Source of the DNA: Dryomyza anilis
Lineage: Eukaryota; Arthropoda; Insecta; Diptera; Dryomyzidae
DNA length: 64,000 nt
Reading direction: 5' to 3'
Assembly (NCBI GenBank): GCA_951804985.1
Contig: OX638130.1
Span: 127,857,593-127,921,592, forward strand
The position numbers and the translations under genes are program-made. This document shows positions 1 to 11,039 of the stretch, one piece after another (within the stretch, counting starts at the first letter, position 1; each line of letters opens with the position of its first letter). The notes beneath the pieces are model-generated. The model made no database searches. It saw only the letters and a program-made list of their open reading frames with translations, and was not told the DNA's origin.

Positions 1-880
1 CTCGCCGAAACTTTGCCATGTTTACAAAGCATTTCACAAAAACAAGCAGCCGAAAATTACAGAAAAATAAAACAAAACAAAAAAAAAAAATAATAAAACC
101 AACAAAGTTACAGCAAAACAAGAAATGAAAATAACTACATGACTAACGCCAAGGCTAGAACTGTGTAGCCTTAAGTGAAAAATCACAAAAAATAGAAGAA
201 GAATTCGACAAAACAAAACGACAATAATGGGATATTGACAGGACACCAGTCAGACAGACAAACAAAAGGAGTGAGAATCATGTCAAGTGTCAGGCGTTGT
301 ACAACAAGAAAACCAAACATTTTTCAAAGATTTCTTTGAGTTAATATTGAACATTATTATAAATTGTGCACGACTCAGAGGAGTTTGTCGAATTTGTGGC
401 ACAGCTAATATCAGAAATAGAGTCTTATAAATGTCAAGACATTAAAGATATTTGAAAAGAAAAAAATACGAAATAAAAACTTGGCGAAAGGTTTCGCAGT
501 CAGTGCGGGGTGCTATAAATCAGTTCTGGGCCACAGTTAAAGTTTTAATGACACAATTAAGTGGAAAACAAGCAAGAAATAATAATTTATTAGAGTTGTC
601 AACGTTTGCACTGGGCTACAAAATAAGAATACAATTTTTAAAGTTTACATTGTAATAATTGATATATAATTCCGAGTGTTGATTTCGACTTCATATTCAG
701 TTTTTCAATATAGTATTTATAAGAAAATTCTCAACTAATTTATAAAACTAGTTTTGAATTATTTAAATTTCACTAGACACCATTTTTTGGCAGTGTCATT
801 TTTGTTTGTAATATTTGATATATAATTCCATGGGCTGATTTCGACTACTTATTCAGTTTTTCATTATAGTCTTTTTAAGA
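1..880. other. AT-rich non-coding DNA
   Basis: No coding signal is visible on either strand; open frames are short and low in complexity. The one structure is a diverged direct repeat of about 83 bases, at roughly 650-735 and 808-890. Both copies share 'gatatataattcc', 'gatttcgact', 'attcagttttt' and 'aagaaaattct'. This looks like an old local duplication or two fragments of one dispersed repeat. Confidence 0.6.
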
Positions 881-1560
881 AAATTCTTAAAATTCTGCAC
901 TCTATTTTCTACCCGTATGCGTCAGAAGTCTTTCTTTAAAATTCTAAAAATTGAATAATCTGCCATACGCTTCCTAAAAATGTCAAGGAAATATGTTCTA
1001 AATGTTCTGTTAAAAACAGAAATGTTGTCTCGAAACCCTACATAATATATATCATATACTTTTTTTCTTATAAAAAATATGCTGAGAATTCGACATTAAA
1101 AACCACAAAACGTGATAACCTCCTGAAACAAAATTTCTGGCATTTTGCAGGAATATTTCCGGCAAATACAGGTACAAATTGTAGTTTTAATGGAAGCATA
1201 TGACAGATTATAAAACATTACGGAATTTTAAAGGCAGATTCCAGCCATATTTTGGGAACGGTCAGAAAACAGACAGTTTTTGCTACAAAATCCGCTTTTC
1301 TATGTTTGAAACATTTCGATAAAATATTTCTAAAATGCCTCGACCCTGCCAAATATTTTTTTTTCTGGACCTGCTAGAGAGAAAGTGTCTGGCATTTTTC
1401 AGGAATATTTCCGTAATACTTTCGGCAAACTCAAATGAAAGTTTTTGGAATGCAAATTTTATGGGATTTTAAAGACAGATTCACTGCATATTTTTTAAAA
1501 CGTGTAGAAAACAGATAGATTTAGAGACAAACTCTGCTAAAAATGATTCAACCTGCTAAT
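880..1560. repeat. Dispersed internally repetitive family 'GCCTCGACCC' (copy 1)
   Basis: Recurring phrases include 'tctggcatttttcaggaatatttccg', 'cctgccatacgcttcc', 'tgcctcgaccctgcc' and 'aacatttcgat'. The same phrases recur in either orientation near 2.3, 7.9-9.0, 25.7, 31.0 and 35.2-35.9 kb. Within this copy the phrases also repeat, so the family is internally tandem. No open frame and no clear ends can be seen. The class is unknown. Confidence 0.65.
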
Positions 1561-1717
1561 AATGTTGTCTAGGTTGACATACGTTTTCCAAAAAATAATA
1601 TTTATATGTGTGTTTGCCGTAAATATGCCCGAAAACTCCGACCTCTACCTTCGGTTAATTCAGACGTTCAAAATTGGTAAGAGAAATCTTCCGATATTGT
1701 GTAAATTCATCATCTCA

Positions 1718-2236
1718 CACAGAAAAAAAATCATCAATTTTATGAATTTATTCATAAATATTATGAATTTTTTCACCAACTACCAGATTCATCATATTGC
1801 TACCACCGTTCATTAAATGACATATTAATGAATACATTCATTATATATATGAAATTATACGTACTATCGAACATCATTGTTAAAAACGAAATATTCAATA
1901 CAATGAATTTGAATCGTCATATTAATGAATTTTTACGAATTTTTCAAAAAAAAAAAATATTTTTTTAGAAAAAAATGTTTCCGAAATAGTTTTATTTAAA
2001 AAATAACAAAAAAAAAATTATCCGAAAAAAAAATTTTCAAAAATTTTTTTTTTTTGAACCAAAAAAATTACGAAAAAAATGGTTTTTCGAAAAAAAAAAA
2101 TTCCAAAAAATTTCGACAGTTACCAAGTGTTCATCATATTTATGTTCTCATTCCTAACATTAATGACGTTAGTCATTAATATTTTGAATGGTTCTTCAAT
2201 ACAATGAATTATGGTTTGAAGAACGGAATTCACAAT
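1718..2236 (+). mobile_element. CACAG-TIR palindromic MITE, right end truncated
   Basis: It begins with CACAGAAAAAAAA and the left-arm sequence of the family, which contains 'tcataaatattatgaatttttt' and 'ccaactaccagattcatcatattg'. A middle of long A and T runs follows, then part of the right arm ('gacagttaccaagtgttcatcat', 'gaatggttcttcaatacaatgaat'). The terminal TTTTTCTGTG is missing, and the copy breaks off in 'cacaatatcccaactgggct'. Compared with the complete copy at 5433-6322 it is also shortened in the middle. No protein is encoded. Confidence 0.8.
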
Positions 2237-2239
2237 ATC

Positions 2240-2560
2240 CCAACTGGGCTCATGTAATCTTTAATTTATAATTTAGATTCCAATATCCTGAAAACTAATT
2301 TAAGTATGTTTTCTATTAAAATTTTCAATGCAAATTTGAAATACAAAAACTGACCAAGAAAAAAATGTTTGGCAGGTTCGAGGCTGTTTAGAAACATTTT
2401 TTCGACATATTTCAAATAGACTAAGCATAGTTTAATCACAAGCTGTTTGTTTTCTGCTCGTTCCCAAAATATGCCGTTAATCTGACATTAAAATTCCACA
2501 TAATTTTTAAATATGCCCAAAATGTTCCTCAAAATTGACAGACATTTTATCTCGGGTGAG
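2240..2560. repeat. Dispersed 'GGTCGAGGC' family (copy 2, opposite orientation)
   Basis: It contains 'ggcaggttcgaggctgtttagaaacatttttt', 'cgacatatttcaaatagac' and 'ccaaaatatgcc', the reverse-complement phrases of the copy at 880-1560. No coding potential is visible. It directly follows the truncated MITE at 1718-2236. Confidence 0.55.
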
Positions 2561-4970
2561 TTAAAAAAAATCATTTTTGTAAGATTCAGTAATTTCTTCG
2601 ATTCTGCAGTTTAAATCAGCACTTTCAAATAATATAGAATGCCCAATTGAAAAATCTGGTTGGCTAGTGTTAGCCGAAGAAAACCAAAAACAAACTCGAA
2701 ACAATTTACGAGAAATTTCATACATCTTTGTTGCCAGATTAAAGTTAATGTGCCATGTAAATTTCCATATGTAATATAACATTTGAAGCAATTCGCAAAT
2801 TATAATCTAAATGATCAGCAAACAAAATGGCATTGTACCCATTTAAGAAAACCATTTCATCTCAAACCATTCACAAAACTATTAGAGAAAACTAAAAGTT
2901 TTAGCGCTTCATTAAAATAGTTGCTGCCTGTTAGGAGAGGGGTGGTGAATGTCGGGAAGTTGAGTTCGGCGTAAAAACAAAAAAATAGAAAATGTTGTAT
3001 CTAAAAGCCTGCGGCATGGTAATAAATCAGGAAGTCAGGGAAACTGTGTGGCGATTATAACAGTAGAACAACAACAACAATAGTAATAATTTTAGTCGTT
3101 GTAAAGTTACCATTTTACCATAGTGTGGCATCCTTCTAATTTACTGTATCCGGCGGTTATAAAATGAAGCTCACAAAATCACAATGTGTGCTGCTGCTGC
3201 CGCATGAATTGCTCGTGAATTTGTTCGTGTGTGAAAATAAATATGAAATGAAAACTTTTGAAAGTTTTGCAAACCAAAAATCAAGATTTATTTCGCAAAA
3301 TTCGGAAACATTTGAATTTTACCGCGTATTATAGTTTACTATTTTACGAATTCATTTTCGCAACTTTTAGTGAATTTTTGCGGTGGATTTGCAGTACGGT
3401 TTCTGTCGAAGCTTCGACAAATGGACTACGACTACTACTGCGGTAGTGGGTCTCAGTGGACTCACCGCGGTGCGCTGAAAAGTTCTATGTAATTTGAGTT
3501 GTGGCAGTGCTACAAAATCACATAGTCGGTTTTAGATTTTTCAGCTGCATACAAATGAAGCCTCATCGCATTGCATTACAGTGTAGCTCATCGAATTTAG
3601 GCGGAGTTTAGAGTAACCTTTGATGGGAACATTGATGGGAGGTATGCAGCATTGACATCGCATATATTGAGCCTACTTATCATTAGTTCATGGTTTTGTC
3701 CCGATCTCGACAACAGTTTGTATTTGTTCTTTTGTCTGTCTTTTGATACAAATTGATGACTTTAAGCCGCTTGCTTTTTAAGCATCTTAACATGGATTCA
3801 CCATAGAAATTTCTCGTTCTTATTTACATAATTTAAAAATATCTTCAAACGTTTTGTTTTTCGCATAGATACTTTGTGTTGTGTGCCAGCCAGACGGCAT
3901 TAATGTTTGTGCCAGACAAAAGTACACAAAATCGCATAATAATAATTGTAAATAATAAGTTTTAATGAGCAGCTGTGTTTCGATAAATTAGTTCTTTGCC
4001 TTGCTCTTTTTGGCTCATGAAAATGCGCATTTTTAATAATACAATTTTAGATATTTCAATGAGAATAATTTAAAATTTTGTATAAGTTATTGATTTTTTA
4101 TAGTAAATATGTTTTAAATGAATTGCAATTTATATTTTTTACAAAAATTAATCAGTTAAAATATGGGATAAAAGCGTAACAGAAATCAATATCTGTTTCA
4201 AAACGTTTCATCTTTAAAACCGAATATAAAAGGATTCCGGTTTTCTTATTTCAATATTATTAATAAAATGTTTACGTTACTGGTTTGTAGTTATTTATTT
4301 CTTGCTACAGAAAATTAACAAAAACAAACACTATTACAAAAATTGAAACTGCAATCGATAATTGGTTTACCGAAAACGTTTCGTTATAAAAATTTATAAC
4401 AAAACTGTAATGTATACCATTTTTCATTAGGGTTTACATTCCTGTTTTAAATACAAGTTTTTCTGTAAGCAAAACTGACCATTTTTTTGTAATCTAAATG
4501 GTACCTGAAACAATTATACAAAATTCAGAAAAAATATTGTCCAAATCGATACAAATAAATTCCTTTTTTAACTATTTTATATCGGTTTTTAGTAAGTTTT
4601 AAATAAATTTAATTTTCATTTAATAATCTATTTTTAATTTCTGCATAAAAAAATTAAAAATTTCGCATTTTAGAAAATTCTTTTGTAGTCTATTACTCAA
4701 GTAAAACATTGTTTTATATAAAGTTTACTTTGGTGCTAACCGAAAGCAAAAACGAATAACAAATCTACTCACAAATTCAGTAATAGAAACTTTTTCGAAA
4801 CAACCTATGTTATATACGCAACCACATTGGTCCCTTAAGAGTCACAAAAATGGAAAAAAAATACAAGTGCAATATTTAATTAAAATTCACGAAACAATAA
4901 ATTGGCTAAACAAAAATCAAAGTGAAAGACCTATAACGAAAATCTCAGTGGTTATACAATTTATTACTAC
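2561..4970. other. Non-coding DNA, partly higher complexity
   Basis: The segment at about 2900-3700 has more balanced base composition, short CAA/CAG runs and few repeats. It includes 'ctgctgctgccgcatgaattgctcg' and 'gactcaccgcggtgcgctgaaaag'. It has no frame with coding character, and no repeat family seen elsewhere in the window. From 3700 to 4970 it is plain AT-rich sequence. The complex part could hold a regulatory element or UTR, but nothing proves it. Confidence 0.4.
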
Positions 4971-4973
4971 TTC

Positions 4974-5020
4974 CCAGTAAGCCATTCGTTTCGATATCGT
5001 AGCGATATGGAACAACATGG
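4974..5020 (-). repeat. Terminal fragment of the CCAGT...ACTGG repeat
   Basis: The sequence 'cccagtaagccattcgtttcgatatcg' followed by 'tagcgatatgg' is the reverse complement, with few changes, of the right end of the element at 9090-9462. Only the terminus remains, and it abuts the CACAG element starting at 5027. Confidence 0.6.
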
Positions 5021-5312
5021 TAGGTACACAGAAAAAACAAATGTACATCATATTGTATATGATTCATTGTATTGAAGAACCATTCATAATGACATTAATG
5101 ACTTATGACATCAATGTTATGAATGCTATATTATGATCGCATTCATAACATTGATAAACGCTTGGTAACTGTCGAAAAAGTTTTCTTCAATATGATGAAT
5201 TGTATGTGAAGAATACATTTAATCATATTAATGAAAAAAAAAAACATAAAATACAACATATTTTAGTACATATTGAAGAATGATGTTCATCAAACCAAAT
5301 TTCAATCAACAT

Positions 5313-6812
5313 ATTTATTATACTCTACACCTATGAGGTACAGGGTATATTAACTTTGTTCATATATTGTAACGCCCTTTAGGAGGCGTGTCCGGTATGG
5401 AAAAGTATATATATTCTTGATCAGCATCACTACACAGAAAAAAAAATTCTTCAATATGATGAATTTATTCATAAATATTATGAATTTTTTCACCAACTAC
5501 CAGATTCATCATATTGATACCTCCGTTCATTAAATGACATATTAAAGAATGTATTCATTATATATATGAACAAAATATTCAATACAATGAATTTGAATTG
5601 TCATATTGATGCTCATAATATTTTTTCAAAAAAAATTTTTTTTTTAAATAATTTGAAAAAAAGTGTAAAAATTTTATTTAAAAAATAACAGTAAAAAAAA
5701 TTACAAAAAAATTATCCCAAAAAAAATTTTAGACAAAAAAAATTGTTCGAAACAAAAATTTCGAAAAAAATATTTGTTCGAAAAAAAAAAATCGAAAAAA
5801 AAAATGTTCGAAAAAAAAATTTGATCGAAAAAAATTTTGTTTGAAAAAAAAAATTTTTTTTTTCAAAAATATATTTTTTATAAATATAACTTTTTATTAC
5901 CAAAAAGTTGTAATTATAATAAATATATTATAAAACATTTTACTAATTTATGCATGTCGAGAAAGCATTATATAAGAAATAACACACAAGAACTAATTGA
6001 GAATTGGAAGTACGGCAAAACATGAACGAAAAAAAAATATGTTGATAGAAATTTGGCTTAATGAACAGAATTCTTCAATATAAAGAACATATATGTTGTA
6101 TTTTATATTTTGGTTCATTAATATGATGAAACGTATTCTTCTCATACAGTTCATCATGTTGAAGAACACTTTTTCGACAGTTACCAAGCGTTCTTCATAT
6201 TTATGATAGCATTCATAACATTGATGGCGTTAGTCATTAATATTATGAATGGCTCTTCAATACAATGAATCCTGGTTTGAAGAATGGAATTCATCAATAT
6301 GATGTACATTTTTTTTTCTGTGTACCCGAGTCCGTTTAGCCATGTCAATTTGTCTGTCTGTCTTGCTGTCTGACCGGTTACAAGGTAACTTGAAAATAAT
6401 AGTCAGAATCTAATGAAGTTGTGTTTCAATACGTTTTAACAAAAAAATGCTCCGGAGTTTGGATTTGAGTAAAATCGGTCGACGGACACGCCCACCTCCC
6501 ATACAACTCATTTATATATTACTATTTAGGAATCAATAACTCGAAAAGTATTACATATATATTTATAAAATTTAAAACATATTGTTTGAATACGCCTAAA
6601 AATATATGTTCCAAAAATGGCAGTTATCCGCCCACATTTGAAATTTTTACCTTTTTCGGATTTTTTGTAGTGGAATTTTAGTCGTAAATTATTAAAAATT
6701 ATCCCATCAAATTATACCACTAATATATCCAAAAAGAGTGTAGTAGGGCCAGACCGACTATAAAAGTTCGCCCCACGTGACCGAACTTACCGATGTGACC
6801 TAACTTTCCCAA
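5313..6812 (+). mobile_element. Dispersed fly repeat 'TTGATCAGCATCAC', itself interrupted
   Basis: The left part holds 'cctatgaggtacagggtatattaactttg', 'aacgccctttaggaggcgtgtccg' and 'tattcttgatcagcatcac'. After the inner MITE it resumes with 'cccgagtccgtttagccatgtc' and a gtctgtctg run, then 'ggtcgacggacacgcccacctcccatac'. Sequences of this kind are common in Drosophila and calyptrate genomes; I recognise the phrase but not a family name. Without the inner element it is about 610 bases. It sits inside the outer MITE at 5027-7499. Confidence 0.65.
5433..6322 (+). mobile_element. Complete CACAG MITE (890 bp) with TA target duplication
   Basis: The termini are CACAGAAAAAAAAA and TTTTTTTTTCTGTG, flanked by TA at 5431-5432 and 6323-6324. 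The host repeat reads 'cagcatcac-ta-cccgagtcc' across the join, so the pre-insertion site can be inferred. The interior has two arms rich in TTCATCAATATGATGAA-like palindromes. Between them is a core of A and T runs punctuated by TTCGAA. There is no transposase frame, so it must move in trans. A 2-bp TA duplication fits a Tc1/mariner-type transposase, but the source is unidentified. Confidence 0.9.
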
Positions 6813-7499
6813 CTCGTTTTTCGTTCATTTTTTGGTGTACTCTCAGTTCTCAAGTAGTTCTTGTATGTTATTTCTTATATAATGTATGCTCAACATGCAT
6901 AAATTAGTTAAATGTTTTGTAATATATTTATTTATAATTATAACTTTTTATTAATAAAAAGTTATATATATATAAAAAATATATTAAAAAAAAAAATTTT
7001 GTTTGAAAACTTTTTTTTTTGAAAAATATTGTTTTTTTTCTAAAAAAATTAATTTTGGAAAAAAAAAAAATTGGTTTTGAAAAAATATTTTTTTTTTGTT
7101 GAAAATTTTTTTTATTCCAATTTCTTTTATTTTTTAGATACAATTTTTACAACAACACTTTTTTCGAATTATTTTCTAAACATTTTTTTTTCGAAATATT
7201 TGTTAAAAATTAATTTATTAAAAAAAAATATTAGCTCAAAAATATTCATCATATTGAATATAATATTCATAAATATTATGAACAAATTCATCAATATGAC
7301 GATTCAAATTCATTGTATTGAATATTTCGTTCTTCACTATGAAGTTCGGTAGTATGAATAATTTCATATATATAATGAATGTATTCATCAATATGTCATT
7401 TAATAAACGGTGGTATCAATATAATGAATCTGGTAGTAGGTGAAAAAAATCATAATATTTATGAATAAATTCATCATATTGATGATGATTTTTTCTGAC

Positions 7500-7915
7500 T
7501 GAGTTTTCTCGATAAAAAAGAGCAATGTTCGATATTGATGCGAAAAATATATCGATATCAATGTGATAAATGTTTAAATATGTCAAAAAAATTGATTGAA
7601 ATTTGTTGGTTACAAACATAGTAAGAGATTGTCATCGGATTCTTAATCTTGAATGAGCTAATTATTTCATACACACATAATATAAATTTGTTGCGTCATC
7701 TAACTCTTTGCCCAATCAACTTATTCGGTTCTGTCAACCGCTTAGTCGGTTCTTATAGTCAAAACTAAAAAAGTTCTAAATTGTACATCAACCAATTTCC
7801 AATTGTGTTAGAATTATTTGGAGTGAGCATATGCTATATTTCAAGCCGATTATGGCAGTTCAGCCAACCATTTTGTAGTAAATTAGTTTGAACCGAATGA
7901 TGTTGGTTGTTACAA
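7500..7915. other. AT-rich non-coding DNA
   Basis: I see no gene, no repeat shared with the rest of the window and no notable structure. Confidence 0.4.
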
Positions 7916-9010
7916 CAAAATTTCCGTTCTTCCAACCTGGTGTCAAAGGCGAATTTTTCTGTTGAATTTTTCCAGTTGAATTTGAAATAAGTTCTTTATA
8001 AACTATAACCAAAACAAATTTCTGACATTTTAAAGCAATATTTCGTGTATTTTTTGGGCAAACACACAGATTTTGGGAAGTTTTTGGCAGTTTAAAACCT
8101 CTTTCCGAAAGATTTTAAGCGGACGAAGGCAGAGTTTTTATCAAAAGATGTTATGGGTGTTTTTTGGAGGTTTATGTTCTATTATCGGAATGTATGGCTT
8201 ATATATCACAGCATTATTGCATAGTCCCACACATGTTCTTAGCCACCGCTTTGCACCTAAAAATTACTAGTTTGCAACAGTAATCAATATATGCCTGGAA
8301 TCTGCTTTCAAAATGATACAAAATTTGATACCCTCCCTAGACAAAATATTATACAGGCTCAAAGTCAGAGTTTTTATCAAAAGTGGTCTGTTTTCTGGCC
8401 GATCCCAAAATATGCCGGGAATTTGCTTTTAAAATTCTACAAAATTTGATAACCTGCCATACGCTTCCCACAAACTTCTATTTAACTGTGCGTTTCTCGG
8501 AAGTATTCCTGAAAATGCCCGCAATTTTGTCTCTGGAGGTGAAATTAAAATTAATACTCGCGGAATTGTTTAGATTATGGACAGAAAATATCAAAATTTT
8601 GATATAAATTCCAAAATCATTCAAAAACTTTTCTAAAACGCCTGCCAACATTTTTGGCAGGGTGCTTTTCGTAAATTTCGTAGATTGACAGCAGACAAAG
8701 GGGAAATATGTCCGGAAACTGTCTTTCAAATTCCACAAAAATTGGATACCCTTATTCCTACAAACTTCTATTTGTATAGGTGTATGCCCGAAATATTTTT
8801 GAATTTTGTCACGGAATGTTGTTCAATTTTGTGAAATTTTCAAGAAAGACTCCCTGCATTTTTTTTTAATATATGCAGAATAAAAACAGTTTTTAATACA
8901 AACTTCCCATTTGTCTGATTAAATCTGCTTAAATTTGTCTGCGAAAACCGGTTTAAAACTGCCTCGACCCTTCCTAAAATATTGTACTTTTCGTAAAATT
9001 CATTCAGCTT
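7915..9010. repeat. Dispersed 'GCCTCGACCC' family (copy 3, longest)
   Basis: Phrases repeat inside this block: 'aaattctacaaaatttgataacctgccatacgcttccca' at about 8430-8470, variants near 8300-8340 and 8725-8760, and 'gcctcgacccttcc' near 8960. The spacing suggests a long-period tandem structure. Short open frames here are accidents of the repeat. The block ends shortly before the element at 9090. Confidence 0.6.
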
Positions 9011-9089
9011 AACCAAACTTGACTTTAAAGGAAGTATCAGCTTTTTGACAAATAAATATAAGAGAAAATATTGAAAAAGCTGATACTAC

Positions 9090-9462
9090 CCAGTCTGCCA
9101 TGCCTCGGAGACCTTCGATGATTCGAAGCTTTCTCGAATAACTTCGATATAAACGTACGATCTTGTTGTTTTCTCGATTCCAATTTTTAAAAATGTTCGT
9201 ACATTCAAATACTTTGATAAGATACGATGATTAAATATTTATCAAATCGGTATCGCAATATTTTTTGCAGCAATCTCGAACTTTGATCATTTTTGTCTTC
9301 GATATCGGATCGGATTCGAAACATTTCTCGTATCGAGAATACTCCTACCATGTAGGTCCAATTTGACGCTCGTTATCGTTACGAGAACGAATCCGATATC
9401 GTGTGATTTCTCCATCTACTCGCATTGATCTCGTAACGATATGGAAACGAATGGCATACTGG
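9090..9462 (+). mobile_element. CCAGT...ACTGG short inverted-repeat element, 373 bp
   Basis: The ends are CCAGTCTGCCATG and CATACTGG, whose reverse complement is CCAGTATG. The interior is dense in 'tcgatatcg', 'ttcgaa' and 'atcgtaacgat' motifs. A second copy, 22626-23225, shares most of its length, including 'taggtccaatttgacgct' and 'tcgcattgatct'. I see no clean target duplication and no coding frame. It is most simply a non-autonomous DNA transposon. Confidence 0.7.
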
Positions 9463-9470
9463 ATACTTTG

Positions 9471-10786
9471 TCAATTAATAGGGAAAATAATATTTTTTAA
9501 ATCACATTCCAGATTCTTATCATTTTTGGCAAATTTCTAGTACTACTAAAAAATATTTTTTTTGTAAACTCTTAAACGCAAAAATTTACCAGAAATGATA
9601 AATTTCATTTTTGTACAAAAAAGTAGCAAATAATTTAAAAATTATATTTCTTTTAGTCCCCCTCTATGAAAAGTACCACAAAAGCGACGTTGAATTATTT
9701 TCAATTTTGCACTAGAGACGCGACGCGGAAGACGACTCACTTTAAACCGCCCCCATATTGCGATATGGTAATTGGAAGCAACATGGTTGAACAACAACAG
9801 CAAGAATAATTCCCGAAACTACAACAACATGCAGCATAACCATTGTAAACAATTTGTCTGACAAATCCATTCGAACAACTCACTGCAATTTGCAAATGCA
9901 ATCAACAAATAAATTAGCCAACATTGGAGGGAGCCTCCTCATGGGTGCCACGGCTGCCGATCGCTCCGAAGGACACAACACAGGCAACCAACTTCCTGAG
10001 GGTGCTTCAGCCGAGTGGAGCCTACAAATCACTCTAAAGTGTGGACTGAGGTTGGTGTTTGCAGCACATTAAGCCGCCATCAACGCGCTGACGTCGTCCT
10101 TCAGCAGGGTTGCCAAGTATTTCCGCTGGCAATTGTTGCAGTTGTCATGAATTAGTTTTGTTGCTGCCGTTGTTGCTGCTAGGGAGCTGCTCCTGTTGCT
10201 GTTGCATGTGAACCTGCAATTAACGTTGTGCTCAACAGTGAAAAGTGCGCCGCAACGTCAAATCAACTCGGACTCGAGTATTCTTGAAATTTTTATCGTC
10301 GTGTAATTGTTTTGATTTTATTCACGCTGTTATGCGGTTGCTCTATTCTTTAGAAAAAAAGTATATAAATCGTAACAACAAACATGACTGAGTTTGAAAT
10401 GTTGCAACATGGTTGCCGCCGAATTCAGCGACCTTTTAAAAGACGGCCTTTGGAATTTCCACTTGAATGCGCACTTTAGTGCATGTTTTCCGGGTTGGAT
10501 TTGGTTTTGTTTTTGTTTTTGGTCTTTTTTAAAATTTGTGCAATTTACATATTTGCTGGGTCGTTTGCTGCCGAGGAAGTGTAGACCATGTGTGCCATGT
10601 ACCGTGTACCATGCACGTGATTAACAAAGGAGTCGTGTTTCCTCTCGACGGAAATGGTTTGATTTTATTGTTGCCTAGTGTATAATGATAGGCATATCAG
10701 CGGTGCTGAATGCAATTAAGATTTGAGCTATTTTAAATAATGTTTAATGTGCGGACAAATAACCGGAGTTTTATGATACATAAACT
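9471..10786. other. Non-coding DNA with a higher-complexity segment
   Basis: From about 9770 to 10640 the sequence is GC-richer and non-repetitive, with CAACAA and opa-like runs and 'gggagcctcctcatgggtgccacggctgccgatcgctcc'. It reads open for about 70 codons in one frame at 9854-10072. That frame has no family resemblance and no splice or start context that convinces me. It may be regulatory or a UTR. Confidence 0.4.
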
Positions 10787-10975
10787 GGGGGGTTACTCTG
10801 TATTTCGATTCGAAAGTCATTGCTATACGAATGTTAATTCTATTCGAAGAATAAATCGTTACGAAGGTAAAATCACAAAATTTAATGGAATTGCAAAGGT
10901 AATCCAGTTGTTACTTTGTTCGTTTTAATACGAAAGTTACAAATTTTCGCGAATCGCGTTACAGAGTAAACCCCC
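10787..10975. mobile_element. GGGGGTTACTCTGTA inverted-repeat MITE, 189 bp
   Basis: The left end GGGGGGTTACTCTGTA and the right end TTACAGAGTAAACCCCC are inverted repeats with an extra base in the right copy. Just inside them, 'tcgattcg' on the left pairs loosely with 'cgcgaatcgcg' on the right. No coding frame is present and a target duplication is not obvious. It has the size and shape of a MITE. Confidence 0.75.
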
Positions 10976-11039
10976 TGAGTTTAAAAATTCATGAAAAAGT
11001 ATTTTATATTTGTTATACGAATAGTAACTCGAAATTGAT

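Larger units (their letters stand above)
5027..7499 (-). mobile_element. Outer CACAG MITE, split by a 1.5 kb insertion
   Basis: The element opens with CACAGAAAAAACAAATGTAC after a TA dinucleotide at 5025-5026. It runs in right-arm-first orientation to about 5312 ('ttcatcaaaccaaatttcaatcaac'). It resumes at about 6813 with 'cgtttttcgttcattttttgg' and continues through the A/T-run core to 'gaataaattcatcatattgatgatgattttttctg' near 7499. The copy at 16011-16881 reads through the same junction without interruption, which shows that 5313-6812 is an insertion. The rejoined element would be about 970 bases and non-coding. Confidence 0.75.
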
